Assembly: GCF_003752585.1 (NCBI RefSeq)
Contig: NZ_RKHR01000007.1
Coordinates: 1 to 64,000 of the forward strand
Source of the DNA: Sinobacterium caligoides
Lineage (GTDB): Bacteria; Pseudomonadota; Gammaproteobacteria; Pseudomonadales; Sinobacteriaceae
Length of the DNA stretch: 64,000 nucleotides
Direction of reading: 5' to 3'
Positions within the stretch are counted from its first letter, which is position 1, and the number at the start of each line of letters is the position of its first letter. Below the pieces are notes generated by a model. The model worked only from the letters and a program-made list of their open reading frames with translations, was not told the origin of the DNA and ran no database searches. Below are positions 41,062-54,606 of the stretch, piece after piece. The translations under genes were made by a program, and so were the position numbers.

Positions 41062-41679
41062 TTAATGAGCCTTAAAGCCCTTGCCGACAATGTAGACTTC
41101 TTTAGAACGTGCCCTTGATGATTTCGGCTTACGAATCAACACAGTTTTAAAGGTTTTGCGGCATTCTGCGAGGTATTGATCAAACCCCTCGCCCTGGAAA
41201 ACCTTCACCGCGTAGTTGCCACCAGGCTTTAATACGCTCTTGGCCATATCCAGCGCCAATTCGACTAAATACATCGATTTTGGCTGATCGACTGCAGCCA
41301 TACCACTCATATTGGGTGCCATATCGGAAATTACAAGGTCTACCGGACTATTATTAATCACCGCCAATATCTTTTCGAACACTGCATCTTCGGTGAAATC
41401 CCCCTCGACAAAGTCAACGCCGGCCAGCGAGTCCATAGGCAGTATATCGGAGGCAATCACACGACCGTGATCACCAACCACCTCAACGGCCACCTGAGAC
41501 CAACCACCCGGCGCACTACCAAGATCGACAACCGTGCCACCTAAGTGCACCAAACGGTCCTTTTCTTGCAGTTCGAGCAGCTTGAAACAAGCGCGAGAGC
41601 GATAACCTAGACGTTTCGCCTCTTTAACATACTCATCGTCGAAGTGTTCTTTCTGCCAGGCCTTCGATGTCTTACTCAT
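41062..41679 (-). CDS. rlmE: 23S rRNA (uridine-2552-2'-O)-methyltransferase
   Basis: 205 residues from the ATG at 41679 ([13 protein letters not shown]) with AGAGAGA as ribosome site; a longer open frame upstream is not needed. The SAM-binding motif [15 protein letters not shown] and the catalytic K-D-K-E set (KLLE, SDMAPN, KVFQG) are present. Family knowledge: it methylates U2552 in the A loop of 23S rRNA at a late 50S stage. It lies upstream of ftsH, as in E. coli. Confidence 0.96.
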   Translation of the reverse strand: MSKTSKAWQKEHFDDEYVKEAKRLGYRSRACFKLLELQEKDRLVHLGGTVVDLGSAPGGWSQVAVEVVGDHGRVIASDILPMDSLAGVDFVEGDFTEDAVFEKILAVINNSPVDLVISDMAPNMSGMAAVDQPKSMYLVELALDMAKSVLKPGGNYAVKVFQGEGFDQYLAECRKTFKTVLIRKPKSSRARSKEVYIVGKGFKAH

Positions 41680-41957
41680 TCTCTCTCTCCACAGCAACTC
41701 CAAAACTGCTCGGATCATGCCGGCAGCCCGCTATCATAATTGATGGCAACTACTTATGGCTACTGACGCCATTAGTAGTACAATGCGCCCCCTGCCAACG
41801 GCAAGCGCTAACAACTTTCAACATCCTCGTTGCTCTTGTAGCCTATGCTTGATCATAGCTTGGCAGCCAAACAATCCATCCGCTGAAGCAACAAATGCTC
41901 AAATGATTGCATTGCGCTGCCACAGCAACATAGATACCAGACCGTCGAGACAAACAT

Positions 41958-42263
41958 ATGAGCCTCAGCAACAGCGAGAAAAAACAACTACGCGCCATCG
42001 GCCACAAACTCAACCCCATCGTCACCGTTGCCGGCAAGGGCCTCAGCGAAAACGTCATTAAAGAGCTTAATCGAGCACTCGATGATCACGAGCTGATCAA
42101 GGTCAAGCTCGCAGTAGGGGACCGCGAGGCTAAGCAACAAGTCACCGACGAACTCATCAAGCTCTGTCGCTGTACCCTAGTGCAAGCTATCGGCCACACC
42201 ATACTACTGCACCGTACTGCCAAGAAGCCCAAGGAAAGACTTACCAATCTCGTACAAAAGTAA
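41958..42263 (+). CDS. yhbY: YhbY, CRM-domain ribosome assembly RNA-binding protein
   Basis: 101 residues consisting of a single CRM (YhbY) domain: KKQLRAIGHKLNPIVTVAGKGLSENV and the late HTILLHRTAKKPK. Family knowledge: YhbY associates with pre-50S particles. It is divergent from rlmE, the arrangement found in E. coli, and ends at a strong terminator shared with greA. Confidence 0.94.
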   Translation: MSLSNSEKKQLRAIGHKLNPIVTVAGKGLSENVIKELNRALDDHELIKVKLAVGDREAKQQVTDELIKLCRCTLVQAIGHTILLHRTAKKPKERLTNLVQK

Positions 42264-42282
42264 GTCGGCAAATAGTAACAAC

Positions 42283-42313
42283 AAAAAGGCCGGTGCATGC
42301 ACCGGCCTTTTTG
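42283..42313. terminator. Bidirectional terminator between yhbY and greA
   Basis: AAAAAGGCCGGTGC and GCACCGGCCTTTTT form a near-perfect palindrome with T-runs both ways between convergent genes. Confidence 0.92.
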
Positions 42314-42353
42314 TCTGCGTCAATTGGCTTCGCCAATCAACAGCAGCGCAAGA

Positions 42354-42830
42354 CTAGATATATTCTACTTTGTCGATCTCGTACTCTACGACGCCGGCAG
42401 GTGTCTTCACCATCGTCGCATCTCCCTCTTCTTTGCCGACCAAGCCGCGAGCGATTGGCGAAGTGACTGAGATTTTCCCCTGCTTCACATCCGCCTCGTC
42501 TTCACCGACAATCTTGTAGACACTCTCCTCATCGGTCTCACAGTTAACCATGGTTACTGTCGCACCGAAGATCACTTTGCCATTATTAGTGAAGTCGGCG
42601 ATATTAATAACACGACTACTACCCAGCCGCCCCTCAATATCAGCGATGCGCGCCTCAATGAAACCCTGCTGCTCGCGTGCCGCATGGTATTCCGCATTTT
42701 CCTTCAGATCACCGTGCTCCCGTGCTTCTGCAATCGCAGCAATCACCACGGGGCGCGCCTCACTCTTCAGCTGACGCAACTCTTCACGCAGGCTCTTCTC
42801 GCCCTCAACCGTCATTGGATATACTTGCAT
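42354..42830 (-). CDS. greA: Transcription elongation factor GreA
   Basis: 158 residues. An N-terminal coiled coil (about 8-75, with [19 protein letters not shown]) carries the acidic tip used for transcript cleavage; a C-terminal FKBP-like domain ends with [23 protein letters not shown]. Family knowledge: it restarts backtracked RNA polymerase by stimulating RNA cleavage. Its start is three bases after the carB stop, so it is cotranscribed with carAB. Confidence 0.97.
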   Translation of the reverse strand: MQVYPMTVEGEKSLREELRQLKSEARPVVIAAIAEAREHGDLKENAEYHAAREQQGFIEARIADIEGRLGSSRVINIADFTNNGKVIFGATVTMVNCETDEESVYKIVGEDEADVKQGKISVTSPIARGLVGKEEGDATMVKTPAGVVEYEIDKVEYI

Positions 42831-42833
42831 TGT

Positions 42834-45800
42834 CTATTCTCCGTGCAGATCCTGTAGGCGACGTACTTCCTTCTCTTCGCCAAATTTGATCGCCTCACAG
42901 ACGGCATAGCCGCCAGCAAGCGTTGTAGTAGATACGACCTTATCTGCCAGAGCTTGGCGTCGAATAGAGGCTGAATCGGCAATAGCCTGCTTGCCCTCTG
43001 TCGTATTAATAATTAGATCAATCTCGCCATTCTTCAACATATCGATGGTGTGCGGACGACCCTCGGTCACCTTGTTAATGCGCTCAGCAGCGATACCAGC
43101 CTTTTCAATAACGCGGTGCGTACCACCCGTGGCCACGATCTCAAACCCGAGGTTAACCAATTCACGTGCAACATTGACGATACCTTCTTTATCCGCGTCA
43201 CGGACACTCAGAAAAGCCTTGCCCGATGTTGGCAGGCGCTCACCTGAGCCAACCTGTGCCTTGGAGTACGCCTCGGCGAAGGTGACACCGACGCCCATAA
43301 CCTCACCGGTAGACTTCATTTCAGGGCCGAGGATCGGGTCGACACCCTGGAATTTATTGAAGGGGAACACCGCCTCCTTCACGTTAAACATGGTCGGCAC
43401 AACCTCTTCAGTAAAGCCCTGCTGCTCCAGGCTGATGCCGGCCATACAACGTGAAGCTACCTTGGCTAGCGAGGTACCAATACACTTAGAAACGAACGGC
43501 ACAGTACGCGAGGCACGTGGGTTAACCTCGATCACATAAATCTCACCATCTTGCCAGGCCAACTGCACATTCATTAGACCGCAAACACCCAGCTCGACCG
43601 CCATGCGCTTAACGATATCGCGCATCTCATCCTGAACATCTGCCGGCAGCGAATAAGGCGGCAACGAACAGGCCGAGTCACCCGAGTGAATCCCCGCCTG
43701 CTCAATATGCTGCATGATAGAGCCAATAACCACCAACTCACCGTCTGAAACCGCATCAATATCGACTTCGATCGCCGCATTGAGGAAGTGATCGAGTAGG
43801 ATTGGCGAATCATCGGAAACCTGTACCGCTTCACGCATATAACGGCGCAGCTCGTCTTCGTTGTAGACAATCTCCATCGCACGGCCACCCAAAACATAGG
43901 AGGGGCGAACCACCAACGGATAGCCAATCTGCTCGGCGGCACCAACCGCCTCCTCAACAGAGCGCACCGTGGTGTTTGGTGGCTGCTTAATTTGTAGACG
44001 CTCTAGCATTTGCTGGAAGCGCTCACGATCCTCTGCGCGGTCAATCGCATCGGTACTGGTACCAATAATCGGCACACCAGCGGCCTCGAGCTCCATCGCC
44101 AGCTTCAGCGGAGTCTGTCCACCAAACTGTACGATCACACCTTTTGGCTGTTCGAGATCGACGATCTCCAACACATCTTCCAGCGTTACCGGCTCAAAAT
44201 ACAGACGATCTGAGGTATCGTAATCCGTTGACACTGTTTCAGGGTTACAGTTAACCATGATGGTCTCATAACCATCTTCACGCATCGCCAGCGCCGCATG
44301 CACGCAGCAGTAATCAAACTCGATACCCTGACCGATTCGGTTTGGGCCGCCACCGAGCACAATGATCTTGTCACGATCAGAGGTCTGCGCCTCACACTCT
44401 TCCTCGTAGCTCGAGTACATATAGGCCGTCGCAGTAGAAAACTCCGCCGCACAAGTATCCACACGCTTATAAACCGGACGGACACCGAGGCGCTGACGAC
44501 GCTTACGCAACTCCTTCTCACTCACCGCCAACAACTGTGATAAACGTTGATCGGAGAAGCCCTTACGCTTCAGACGGAACAGCTCGTCGGCATCCAGCTC
44601 AGACATCGCACGCTTGGCCAGCAACTCTTCCTCACGCACCAAGTCTTCGATTTGCGCCAAGAACCAGCGATCGATCATACAGGCATCGAAGACCTCATCG
44701 ATCGTCATACCGATACGGAAGGCATCAGCCACGTACCACATACGCTCAGAGCGCGGCGCCTTCAACTCGGAAATAACGCGGGCACGACGCTCGCCTTCAG
44801 GCACCTCTTGCAGCTTAGTTTCGAAGCCACAGCTACCGACCTCTAAACCGCGGATAGCCTTCTGCACCGACTCCTGGAAGTTGCGACCAATGGCCATCAC
44901 TTCACCGACTGACTTCATCTGCGTATGCAGGTGTGAGTCAGCCTCGGGAAACTTCTCAAAGGTAAAGCGCGGCAACTTGGTCACCACGTAATCAATCGAC
45001 GGCTCAAAAGAGGCTGGCGTGGCGCCGCCGGTAATATCGTTCTGCAGTTCGTCTAGGGTATAACCGACAGCCAACTTGGCAGCAATCTTCGCAATCGGGA
45101 AGCCGGTCGCCTTCGAAGCCAGCGCCGATGAGCGACTAACCCGAGGATTCATCTCGATAATAACCATGCGCCCAGTATCAGGACAGATACCGAACTGAAC
45201 GTTAGAGCCACCCGTCTCCACGCCAATTTCACGTAGCACCGCCAGCGAGGCGTTACGCATCAACTGGTACTCTTTATCGGTCAGCGTCTGTGCTGGCGCC
45301 ACCGTGATCGAGTCGCCAGTGTGCACGCCCATCGGATCAAAGTTTTCAATAGAGCAAATAATGATGCAGTTGTCGTTGGTGTCCCGCACCACCTCCATCT
45401 CATACTCTTTCCAGCCGATCAACGACTCGTCAATCAATAGCTCGCTGGTTGGTGACAGATCTAGGCCTCGACGGCAAATCTCAATAAATTCTTCGCGGTT
45501 GTAGGCGATACCACCACCGGTGCCACCCATGGTAAAGGACGGACGAATGATCATCGGGAAGCCTAGCTCTTCAAGCACTTCCATCGCCTCATCAAGGCTG
45601 CGCGCAATGCCAGAACGCGGCGTCTCAAGGCCGATTTTCTTCATCGCGACATCAAATAAGCTGCGGTCTTCCGCCTTGTCGATAGCTTCTTTGGTCGCGC
45701 CGATCAACTCGACATTATACTTCTTCAACACGCCTTCGCGATCGAGATCCAGCGCACAGTTTAGTGCGGTCTGCCCACCCATGGTCGGCAAAATAACGTC

Positions 45801-46049
45801 AGGACGCTCCTTCGCGATGATTTTCTCAACCGACTGCCAAACGACAGGCTCGATATAGGTTGCATCAGCCATGCTCGGGTCGGTCATAATAGTGGCAGGA
45901 TTTGAGTTCACCAGGATGACTCGATAACCCTCTTCACGCAGCGCTTTACAGGCTTGCGCACCCGAATAGTCAAATTCACAAGCCTGACCGATGATAATTG
46001 GGCCAGCACCGAGGATGAGAATACTTTGTATGTCCGTTCTTTTTGGCAT
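42834..46049 (-). CDS. carB: Carbamoyl-phosphate synthase large subunit
   Basis: 1071 residues, full length. Two homologous ATP-grasp halves (about 1-400 and 550-935) are joined by an oligomerisation domain; the C-terminal MGS-like domain (about 935-1071) binds allosteric effectors. [15 protein letters not shown] and [14 protein letters not shown] are the matching nucleotide motifs. Family knowledge: it makes carbamoyl phosphate from ammonia, bicarbonate and two ATP for arginine and pyrimidines. It follows carA by 82 bp. Confidence 0.98.
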   Translation of the reverse strand: MPKRTDIQSILILGAGPIIIGQACEFDYSGAQACKALREEGYRVILVNSNPATIMTDPSMADATYIEPVVWQSVEKIIAKERPDVILPTMGGQTALNCALDLDREGVLKKYNVELIGATKEAIDKAEDRSLFDVAMKKIGLETPRSGIARSLDEAMEVLEELGFPMIIRPSFTMGGTGGGIAYNREEFIEICRRGLDLSPTSELLIDESLIGWKEYEMEVVRDTNDNCIIICSIENFDPMGVHTGDSITVAPAQTLTDKEYQLMRNASLAVLREIGVETGGSNVQFGICPDTGRMVIIEMNPRVSRSSALASKATGFPIAKIAAKLAVGYTLDELQNDITGGATPASFEPSIDYVVTKLPRFTFEKFPEADSHLHTQMKSVGEVMAIGRNFQESVQKAIRGLEVGSCGFETKLQEVPEGERRARVISELKAPRSERMWYVADAFRIGMTIDEVFDACMIDRWFLAQIEDLVREEELLAKRAMSELDADELFRLKRKGFSDQRLSQLLAVSEKELRKRRQRLGVRPVYKRVDTCAAEFSTATAYMYSSYEEECEAQTSDRDKIIVLGGGPNRIGQGIEFDYCCVHAALAMREDGYETIMVNCNPETVSTDYDTSDRLYFEPVTLEDVLEIVDLEQPKGVIVQFGGQTPLKLAMELEAAGVPIIGTSTDAIDRAEDRERFQQMLERLQIKQPPNTTVRSVEEAVGAAEQIGYPLVVRPSYVLGGRAMEIVYNEDELRRYMREAVQVSDDSPILLDHFLNAAIEVDIDAVSDGELVVIGSIMQHIEQAGIHSGDSACSLPPYSLPADVQDEMRDIVKRMAVELGVCGLMNVQLAWQDGEIYVIEVNPRASRTVPFVSKCIGTSLAKVASRCMAGISLEQQGFTEEVVPTMFNVKEAVFPFNKFQGVDPILGPEMKSTGEVMGVGVTFAEAYSKAQVGSGERLPTSGKAFLSVRDADKEGIVNVARELVNLGFEIVATGGTHRVIEKAGIAAERINKVTEGRPHTIDMLKNGEIDLIINTTEGKQAIADSASIRRQALADKVVSTTTLAGGYAVCEAIKFGEEKEVRRLQDLHGE

Positions 46050-46131
46050 CGAGGATATCCGCGCTAAATAAGATTTAATTGTTTACAGCGGCGAGGACCA
46101 GCCTCGCCGTTACCGGCTCAGAGCGGTTGCT

Positions 46132-47259
46132 CTAGTTGCGTGCTGCCATCAGCTCGATGAAATGATCGAACAGTGGCGCCGCATCGGTAGGCCCTGGGCT
46201 CGCTTCAGGGTGTCCCTGGAAGCTAAAGGCCGGTTTATCAGTACGATGAATTCCCTGCAGCGACCCATCGAACAGTGACTTGTGCGTCACCTTAAGGTTG
46301 CTCGGCAGACTTGCCTCATCGGCGGCGAAGCCGTGGTTCTGACTGGTAATCATCACCCGCCCCGTGTCAACATCTTGCACCGGGTGGTTGGCACCGTGGT
46401 GACCAAACTTCATCTTCATCGTCTTGGCGCCACTAGCCAGCGCCAGTAGCTGGTGACCAAGACAGATGCCAAACAGCGGAATATCCGTCTGCAGTATCTG
46501 CTGTATCGCCTCAATAGCGTAGTCACATGGCTCTGGATCGCCCGGGCCATTGGAGAGGAAAATGCCGTCCGGCTTCATCGCCAATATTTCTGACGCAGGG
46601 GTCTGTGCGGGTACGACCGTCAAGCGACAGCCGCGCTCGACCAACATCCGCAAAATATTACGCTTGGCACCATAATCATAGGCGACAACGTGGTAAGGCT
46701 TGTTTTCTGGACGGCTGTGACCAGCACCTAGCGTCCACACCCCTTCGCTCCACTCATACTGCTCGGCAGTCGTCACCTCTTTGGCGAGATCCATCCCCTT
46801 CAATCCAGGGAAGGATTGCGCGATTTCCAGCGCCTTCGCTTCGTCGATGTCTTCGCCGGCGATGATACAACCACTCTGCGCACCCTTCTCGCGCAGAATG
46901 CGCGTGAGGCGTCGCGTATCAATATCGGCGATACCGATAATGTTACGCTCCTTAAGGTATTCTGAGAGAGTTTGCTCACTGCGAAAGTTACTGACCAGCA
47001 ACGGTAGGTCGCGAATCACTAGGCCAGATGCCCAGATATTGCTCGACTCTTCATCTTCGCTATTAACACCCGTGTTACCAACATGGGGGTAGGTCAGCGT
47101 GACAATTTGTCGGGCGTAAGAGGGATCGGTCAAGATCTCCTGATACCCGGTCATCGAGGTATTAAATACCACCTCACCACTGGTGCTTCCCTCAGCACCG
47201 ATTGCAATTCCGCGGAATATACTGCCGTCTTCAAGGGCTAGAATGGCACGTGTAGTCAA
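46132..47259 (-). CDS. carA: Carbamoyl-phosphate synthase small (glutaminase) subunit
   Basis: 375 residues. The class I glutamine amidotransferase domain has the nucleophile cysteine in [14 protein letters not shown] and the catalytic histidine-glutamate in [11 protein letters not shown]. Family knowledge: it releases ammonia from glutamine and channels it to CarB. The start is a TTG at 47259 behind GGAGG; E. coli carA also uses TTG. A hairpin with T-run lies about 80 nt upstream. Confidence 0.97.
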   Translation of the reverse strand: MTTRAILALEDGSIFRGIAIGAEGSTSGEVVFNTSMTGYQEILTDPSYARQIVTLTYPHVGNTGVNSEDEESSNIWASGLVIRDLPLLVSNFRSEQTLSEYLKERNIIGIADIDTRRLTRILREKGAQSGCIIAGEDIDEAKALEIAQSFPGLKGMDLAKEVTTAEQYEWSEGVWTLGAGHSRPENKPYHVVAYDYGAKRNILRMLVERGCRLTVVPAQTPASEILAMKPDGIFLSNGPGDPEPCDYAIEAIQQILQTDIPLFGICLGHQLLALASGAKTMKMKFGHHGANHPVQDVDTGRVMITSQNHGFAADEASLPSNLKVTHKSLFDGSLQGIHRTDKPAFSFQGHPEASPGPTDAAPLFDHFIELMAARN

Positions 47260-47338
47260 GTAAACCTCCTACTCTGGGTCTCGAAAGATTTTGAGAGACG
47301 CAAGTAACGCAGACGCAATTAATCGAACGGCTATCTGC

Positions 47339-47377
47339 AAAAAAGCGAGACGCAGCTTTCGCTCCATCTCGCTTTTT
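47339..47377 (-). terminator. Terminator-like hairpin in the carA leader or dapB trailer
   Basis: On the minus strand GCGAGA pairs with TCTCGC, with further GAGC/GCT pairing around a GAAA loop, flanked by AAAAA before and TTTTTT after. It is 80 nt upstream of carA and about 200 bp after dapB, so it is either the dapB terminator or a carA attenuator. Confidence 0.65.
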
Positions 47378-47572
47378 CATAATGTGATAACCGCCATAAC
47401 GAACACAATTCACTTTTGTCATTAGCTGGCTGGGCTGCCCACAACGGCTGATTATTTAGCGGATCGAGAGTGAGCTTCGACCTGTCGTGAGCATGCTTTT
47501 GCTAACAGCGAATTATACGCAATCAGCCTCGCGGCGTCCACCGCAAAGCAAATATTTTATAGCTATATCGAT

Positions 47573-48382
<810 letters not shown>

Positions 48383-48504
48383 TCATCCTCTGTCTCGCCG
48401 ACGAAGCGGCGGCAATGCATCTATATAAGCTACTTCATTTTAATCGCGCTATTGTACACCAAGCGAAGCTGCACATACCGCAAGCGACGTTTTTTTGCTC
48501 AGTA

Positions 48505-48544
48505 AAAAGCAAAAAGCCCGCAACCAATGCTGGTAGCGGGCTTT
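48505..48544 (-). terminator. Terminator after dnaJ
   Basis: AGCCCGC/GCGGGCT stem with a 14-base loop; on the minus strand TTTTTGCTTTTT follows. Confidence 0.82.
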
Positions 48545-48592
48545 CTATCGGCGTCAATCGCTAGCTCATTAGTAACGATTCACCACCAACAG

Positions 48593-49717
48593 CTACTTCA
48601 TGTCTTCGAAGAAGCTTTTGACCCCATCAAACCAGGAGCTCTTGCGTGGCGAATGCTTCGCGTCGGTGCCGTCCATGGTGTCTTGAAACTCACTCAGCAA
48701 CTCCTTCTGTCGCTTCGTCAGGCTCACCGGCGTCTCCACCACCACCTTACACATCAAGTCACCCGCACCACCACCACGCACTGGCGCCACACCCTTACCG
48801 CGAATACGGAAGGTCTTACCGGTCTGCGCCTCAGCAGGGATCTTCAACTTGACTCGACCATCCAGGGTCGGCACCTCAAGCTCGCCACCCAGCGCCGCAT
48901 CGACAAAGCTGATAGGCACCTCACAGTAAAGATGCTTGCCGTCGCGCTCGAAAATCGGATGCTGCCGCACCGACATCTGCACATACAGATCACCGGCGGA
49001 CCCACCATCGGGGCTCGCCTCACCTTCGCCAGCCAGGCGAATACGGTCACCAGTGTCGACACCGGCCGGTACCTTCACCGATAGCGTCTTGGTCTCTTCG
49101 ACACGCCCTTGACCATGACAGCTCGTACACGGATCAGAGATCATCTTACCCTTACCATGACAGGTCGGGCAGGTCTGCTGTACCGCAAAGAAGCCTTGCT
49201 GCATGCGCACCTGACCAACACCGCCACAGGTCGTACACTGTACAGGTGACGAACCCTTTTTGGCGCCGCTGCCGCCACAGGGCTTACAGCTGACCAAGGT
49301 CGGTATCTTAATTTTCGCCGTCGTTCCCTTCACCGCCTGCTCGAGATCGATCTGCAGCGTGTAGCGAAGATCACTGCCCGGCTGCGGCCCCCGTGAGTGA
49401 CCGCGACCGCCGCCGAACGCCTCGCCGAAGATATCGCCAAAGATGTCGCTAAAGTTACCGGCACCACCACCGCCACCGAAGCCACCCTGCTGATCGACAC
49501 CGGCATGACCATACTGATCATAGGCGGCACGCTTCTGCTCGTCGGACAGTACTTCGTAGGCCTCATTGGCCTCCTTGAACTTCTCCTCGGAAGCGGCATC
49601 ATCGGGGTTACGATCCGGGTGATGCTTCATCGCCACTCGGCGATAAGCCTTTTTTAGGTCCTTGGCGGACACGCCGCGCTCAACACCTAAAATTTCATAA
49701 TAATCACGTTTTGACAT
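48593..49717 (-). CDS. dnaJ: Chaperone protein DnaJ
   Basis: 374 residues. The J domain (1-70) has the HPD motif in [11 protein letters not shown] Gly/Phe-rich stretch follows, then four CxxCxGxG zinc repeats ([32 protein letters not shown]), then the substrate-binding C-terminal domains. Family knowledge: it delivers unfolded proteins to DnaK and stimulates its ATPase. It follows dnaK by 132 bp containing a weak terminator. Confidence 0.98.
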   Translation of the reverse strand: MSKRDYYEILGVERGVSAKDLKKAYRRVAMKHHPDRNPDDAASEEKFKEANEAYEVLSDEQKRAAYDQYGHAGVDQQGGFGGGGGAGNFSDIFGDIFGEAFGGGRGHSRGPQPGSDLRYTLQIDLEQAVKGTTAKIKIPTLVSCKPCGGSGAKKGSSPVQCTTCGGVGQVRMQQGFFAVQQTCPTCHGKGKMISDPCTSCHGQGRVEETKTLSVKVPAGVDTGDRIRLAGEGEASPDGGSAGDLYVQMSVRQHPIFERDGKHLYCEVPISFVDAALGGELEVPTLDGRVKLKIPAEAQTGKTFRIRGKGVAPVRGGGAGDLMCKVVVETPVSLTKRQKELLSEFQDTMDGTDAKHSPRKSSWFDGVKSFFEDMK

Positions 49718-49743
49718 GGGTTAACATCGCCTATTTTTAATAG

Positions 49744-49769
49744 CAAAAAACGCGGTAGGCCCGCGTTTC
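49744..49769 (-). terminator. Hairpin between dnaK and dnaJ
   Basis: AACGCGG/CCGCGTT stem followed on the minus strand by TTTTTTGC. It probably acts as a partial terminator that lowers dnaJ relative to dnaK. Confidence 0.7.
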
Positions 49770-49849
49770 TAAAGACCCTACTGTCGAGCCTTGAATAAAG
49801 TGCTGATGCGACAGAGAGAAACCCCCTCCGTCAACATCAGAGAAGCGCC

Positions 49850-51784
<1,935 letters not shown>

Positions 51785-51884
51785 TTTAACTCTCCTAAAT
51801 CTTTAATCTTACTTTCTGCCGAGGGACGTTTTGCATCTCCTGACAGCGACGGGGATGACCCCTGATATCTTTGCTTGTTGTAGA

Positions 51885-51911
51885 TATTGGCGCTGGACAA
51901 TGGAATTCAAG
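51885..51911 (-). promoter_or_regulatory. Possible sigma-32 promoter of dnaK
   Basis: On the minus strand CTTGAAT (51905-51911) and CGCCAATA (51885-51892) are 12 bp apart, a partial match to the heat-shock consensus. The site overlaps a GCGCTGG/CCAGCGC inverted repeat. Confidence 0.4.
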
Positions 51912-51940
51912 GGGCCAGCGCAAAAAAATCACACAAAACG

Positions 51941-52564
51941 TTAAGCGCCCTTATCGGCCGCCTTGCTGACCATGACCATTGCCGGACGCAATAAACGACC
52001 ATTCAGGTTGTAACCCTTCTGTACCACATGCAGCACGGTATTAGGCTCGCAGTCTGGGTTCTCGATCATGCTCATCGCCTGATGCGCCTGCGGATCGAAC
52101 GGTTCACCAGCGGGGTTAACACCTTCAATCTTGAAGCGCTTGAACACGTCTTCCAGATTCTTACGGGTCAATTCAACCCCTTCCATCGCCGCCGCCACGT
52201 GTTCCTCAGCCGACGCCTCAAGCGCACGCTCAAGGTTATCCATGACCGGCAACAACTCACCGGCAAACTTCTCCAGCGCAAACTTACGCGCCTTATCGAC
52301 CTCGCCTTCAGAGCGACGACGAATATTTTGCGCCTCAGCCTGCACTCGCAGCGAGCTATCTTTCAGCTCGGCAATCTCTTGCTGCGCCTGTTCTAACTGA
52401 GCCGCCAGATCGACCTGCTGCTCAACCTCGCCCTCAACCACTTCTTCAACAATTTCTTCGACAATCTCTTCGACCACTGCCTCAGTCGCTGTATTTTCGG
52501 CCTGTTGCTCAGCTGCAACATCAACCACTTCTTCCGCCTGCTTGTCTTGCTTCTGTTCTGACAC
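51941..52564 (-). CDS. grpE: GrpE, nucleotide exchange factor for DnaK
   Basis: 207 residues. A long acidic, low-complexity N terminus (about 1-55, rich in Glu and Val) precedes the coiled coil (56-125) and the beta domain with GVNPAGEPFDPQAHQAMS and VVQKGYNLNGRLLRPAMVMV. Family knowledge: it releases ADP from DnaK. The start is GTG at 52564 with GGAG seven bases upstream. A clear heat-shock promoter lies 126 bp upstream. Confidence 0.96.
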   Translation of the reverse strand: MSEQKQDKQAEEVVDVAAEQQAENTATEAVVEEIVEEIVEEVVEGEVEQQVDLAAQLEQAQQEIAELKDSSLRVQAEAQNIRRRSEGEVDKARKFALEKFAGELLPVMDNLERALEASAEEHVAAAMEGVELTRKNLEDVFKRFKIEGVNPAGEPFDPQAHQAMSMIENPDCEPNTVLHVVQKGYNLNGRLLRPAMVMVSKAADKGA

Positions 52565-52689
52565 AACAACACTCCACTATCTAATCTTTTGAATACGAAG
52601 ACCTTATTACTAGGCTCCAGCGCAATACTATTCCCTCGTCGTGCCGCTGATGCAGGCCTCGACCGTCGGGAGCTGTAGGATGCTAGTTG

Positions 52690-52718
52690 TAATGGGGTCG
52701 AGGCCAATAAAAATCAAG
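52690..52718 (-). promoter_or_regulatory. Sigma-32 (heat-shock) promoter of grpE-dnaK
   Basis: On the minus strand CTTGATT (52712-52718) and CCCCATTA (52690-52697) are separated by 14 bp, close to the consensus CTTGAAA-N(11-16)-CCCCATNT. Confidence 0.8.
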
Positions 52719-52776
52719 CGACGAAACCGAGCCGTTGAAAAAAAATTACCGAGAACTCGCATCACCTCGATTATTG

Positions 52777-52811
52777 CTGTATAAACAAACAGTCACTGTA
52801 CGAAAACCCAG
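52777..52811 (+). promoter_or_regulatory. Tandem LexA (SOS) boxes upstream of recN
   Basis: CTGT-N8-ACAG at 52777-52792 is a perfect match to the LexA box core; CTGT-N8-CCAG follows at 52796-52811 with one mismatch. E. coli recN also carries more than one LexA box. Confidence 0.8.
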
Positions 52812-52832
52812 TATCCCTATAGGTAACTCGGC

Positions 52833-54494
52833 ATGCTCACACAACTCTGCATCGACAACTTCGCCCTCGCCCAGAGCCTGGAACTAGACTTCAGCGGCGG
52901 TATGACAGCCATCACCGGCGAGACCGGTGCGGGAAAATCGTTGACTCTCGAGGCGCTGGCCACCATCACCGGCGGTCGTGCTGACGTCAACATGATCCGC
53001 AACGGCAGCGAACAAGCAGAGCTTCACGCTCGCTTCGACCTCAGCGACTCGCCACAAGCCCGGCAATGGCTACAGCAACAGGCCATCGGCGGCGACGACG
53101 AGTGCCTGTTACGCCGCATCATCAGTCGCAGTGGGCGCACCAAGGCCTACATCAACGGCAAGCCGGTCTCCGTCAAACAGCTTAAAGAGCTCGGCGAGCA
53201 GCTGCTCGATATTCACAGCCAGAACCAGCACTACTCGCTACTCAAACGCGACACCCAACGCGAGTTACTCGACAACTTTGCCGCGCAACAACCCCTGCTG
53301 TTACAGCTGCAGGGCGCTTATCAGCAACTGCAGGAAGCACAGCAGCAACTGCAACTACGCCACGACAACGCCGGTGAGCAAAGCGCCCGCGAACAACTCT
53401 TGCGCTACCAGAGCGCCGAACTCAATCAACTCGCCCTCGAGGAGGATGAGCTCGAGGCCCTCGAATCGGAACAGAGCCAGCTGGCCAACGCCGAAGAGAC
53501 CCTGACCGCCTGTTACCATAGCCAACAGCTCTGCGACAGCGGTGACAACAGCCTGCTGAATCAGCTGCATCAAGCGAGCAGCTCACTACTTGCCGTCACC
53601 GGCGAGGACGAACAGCTAGGCGAGGCCATCGAACTACTGAGCAACGCCCAGATCTTGGTCAGCGAGGCCAGCAGTGCCATCGCCAGTCATATCGAGCGCC
53701 AACCCCTCGACCCCGCCCGACTGCAATGGGTTGAAGAGCGACTCAGTCTGATCTATCAGACTGCCCGCAAGCACCGCATCCAACCCCAGCAACTGCCCGC
53801 ACTCGCCCTCGAACTCAACGCCGAGCTCGAGCTACTCGACAGCGACGACAACCAGCTCGAGCAACTGGAACAACAGATAGCCACCCTGCAAAAAAGCTAC
53901 GACAAACTGGCGACGAAGATCAGCCGCCAGCGTCGCAGCGCCGGTAAGAAGCTACAACAACTCGCCAACCAACAGCTCGCGGCGCTGAGCATGGAACACT
54001 GTAAGATCAACTTCGCCTTCACCCCCTGCGACCGCGGCCCCGCCGGCAAAGAGATCGTCGAATTACTCGTCAGCACCAACCCAGGGCAGGAGCCACAACT
54101 CATCTCCAAGGTCGCCTCGGGAGGCGAGCTATCACGCATCAGCCTTGCCATTAGCGTTGTCTCCAGCCACCAGCAGGCAGCCGGTACGCGTATCTTTGAC
54201 GAGGTCGATGTTGGTATCGGTGGCGGTGTCGCCGAGATTGTCGGACGCCTGCTACGTGAACTCGGCCAACACAGCCAGGTACTCTGCATCACCCACCTAC
54301 CGCAGGTCGCAAGCCAAGCCCATCAACACCTTCAAGCCAGCAAGAGCACCGACGGCGACGGCGCCAAGACCGCGATCCACAATCTCGCCGACACCCAGCG
54401 TGTCGACGAGATCGCCCGTATGCTCGGCGGCATCGTCATCACACCGCAGTCGCGCGCTCATGCACAAGAGATGCTGCGCTTAGAGCAGGCGTAA
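52833..54494 (+). CDS. recN: DNA repair protein RecN
   Basis: 553 residues, an SMC-like ATPase. Walker A is GETGAGKS at residues 29-36; long Gln/Glu/Leu-rich coiled-coil arms occupy about 155-370; the ABC signature (LISKVASGGELSRISLAI) and Walker B (FDEVDVGIGG) are near the C terminus. Family knowledge: RecN holds broken DNA ends or sisters together during double-strand break repair and is strongly SOS-induced, in line with the LexA boxes upstream. It ends in a strong terminator. Confidence 0.97.
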   Translation: MLTQLCIDNFALAQSLELDFSGGMTAITGETGAGKSLTLEALATITGGRADVNMIRNGSEQAELHARFDLSDSPQARQWLQQQAIGGDDECLLRRIISRSGRTKAYINGKPVSVKQLKELGEQLLDIHSQNQHYSLLKRDTQRELLDNFAAQQPLLLQLQGAYQQLQEAQQQLQLRHDNAGEQSAREQLLRYQSAELNQLALEEDELEALESEQSQLANAEETLTACYHSQQLCDSGDNSLLNQLHQASSSLLAVTGEDEQLGEAIELLSNAQILVSEASSAIASHIERQPLDPARLQWVEERLSLIYQTARKHRIQPQQLPALALELNAELELLDSDDNQLEQLEQQIATLQKSYDKLATKISRQRRSAGKKLQQLANQQLAALSMEHCKINFAFTPCDRGPAGKEIVELLVSTNPGQEPQLISKVASGGELSRISLAISVVSSHQQAAGTRIFDEVDVGIGGGVAEIVGRLLRELGQHSQVLCITHLPQVASQAHQHLQASKSTDGDGAKTAIHNLADTQRVDEIARMLGGIVITPQSRAHAQEMLRLEQA

Positions 54495-54521
54495 AAAAGG
54501 AGGGCTTAGCCCTCCTTTTTT
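54493..54521 (+). terminator. Terminator after recN
   Basis: AAAAAAGGAGGGC/GCCCTCCTTTTTT around a TTA loop. It is symmetric, so it can also act on fur transcripts from the other strand. Confidence 0.92.
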
Positions 54522-54606
54522 CTACGCTCTATAGCTCTATGCTCTATGCTCTATGCGCAAACTCGTACAGTGCTCAGTTTATGCATGCACTACTCAAAAC
54601 TTACCG

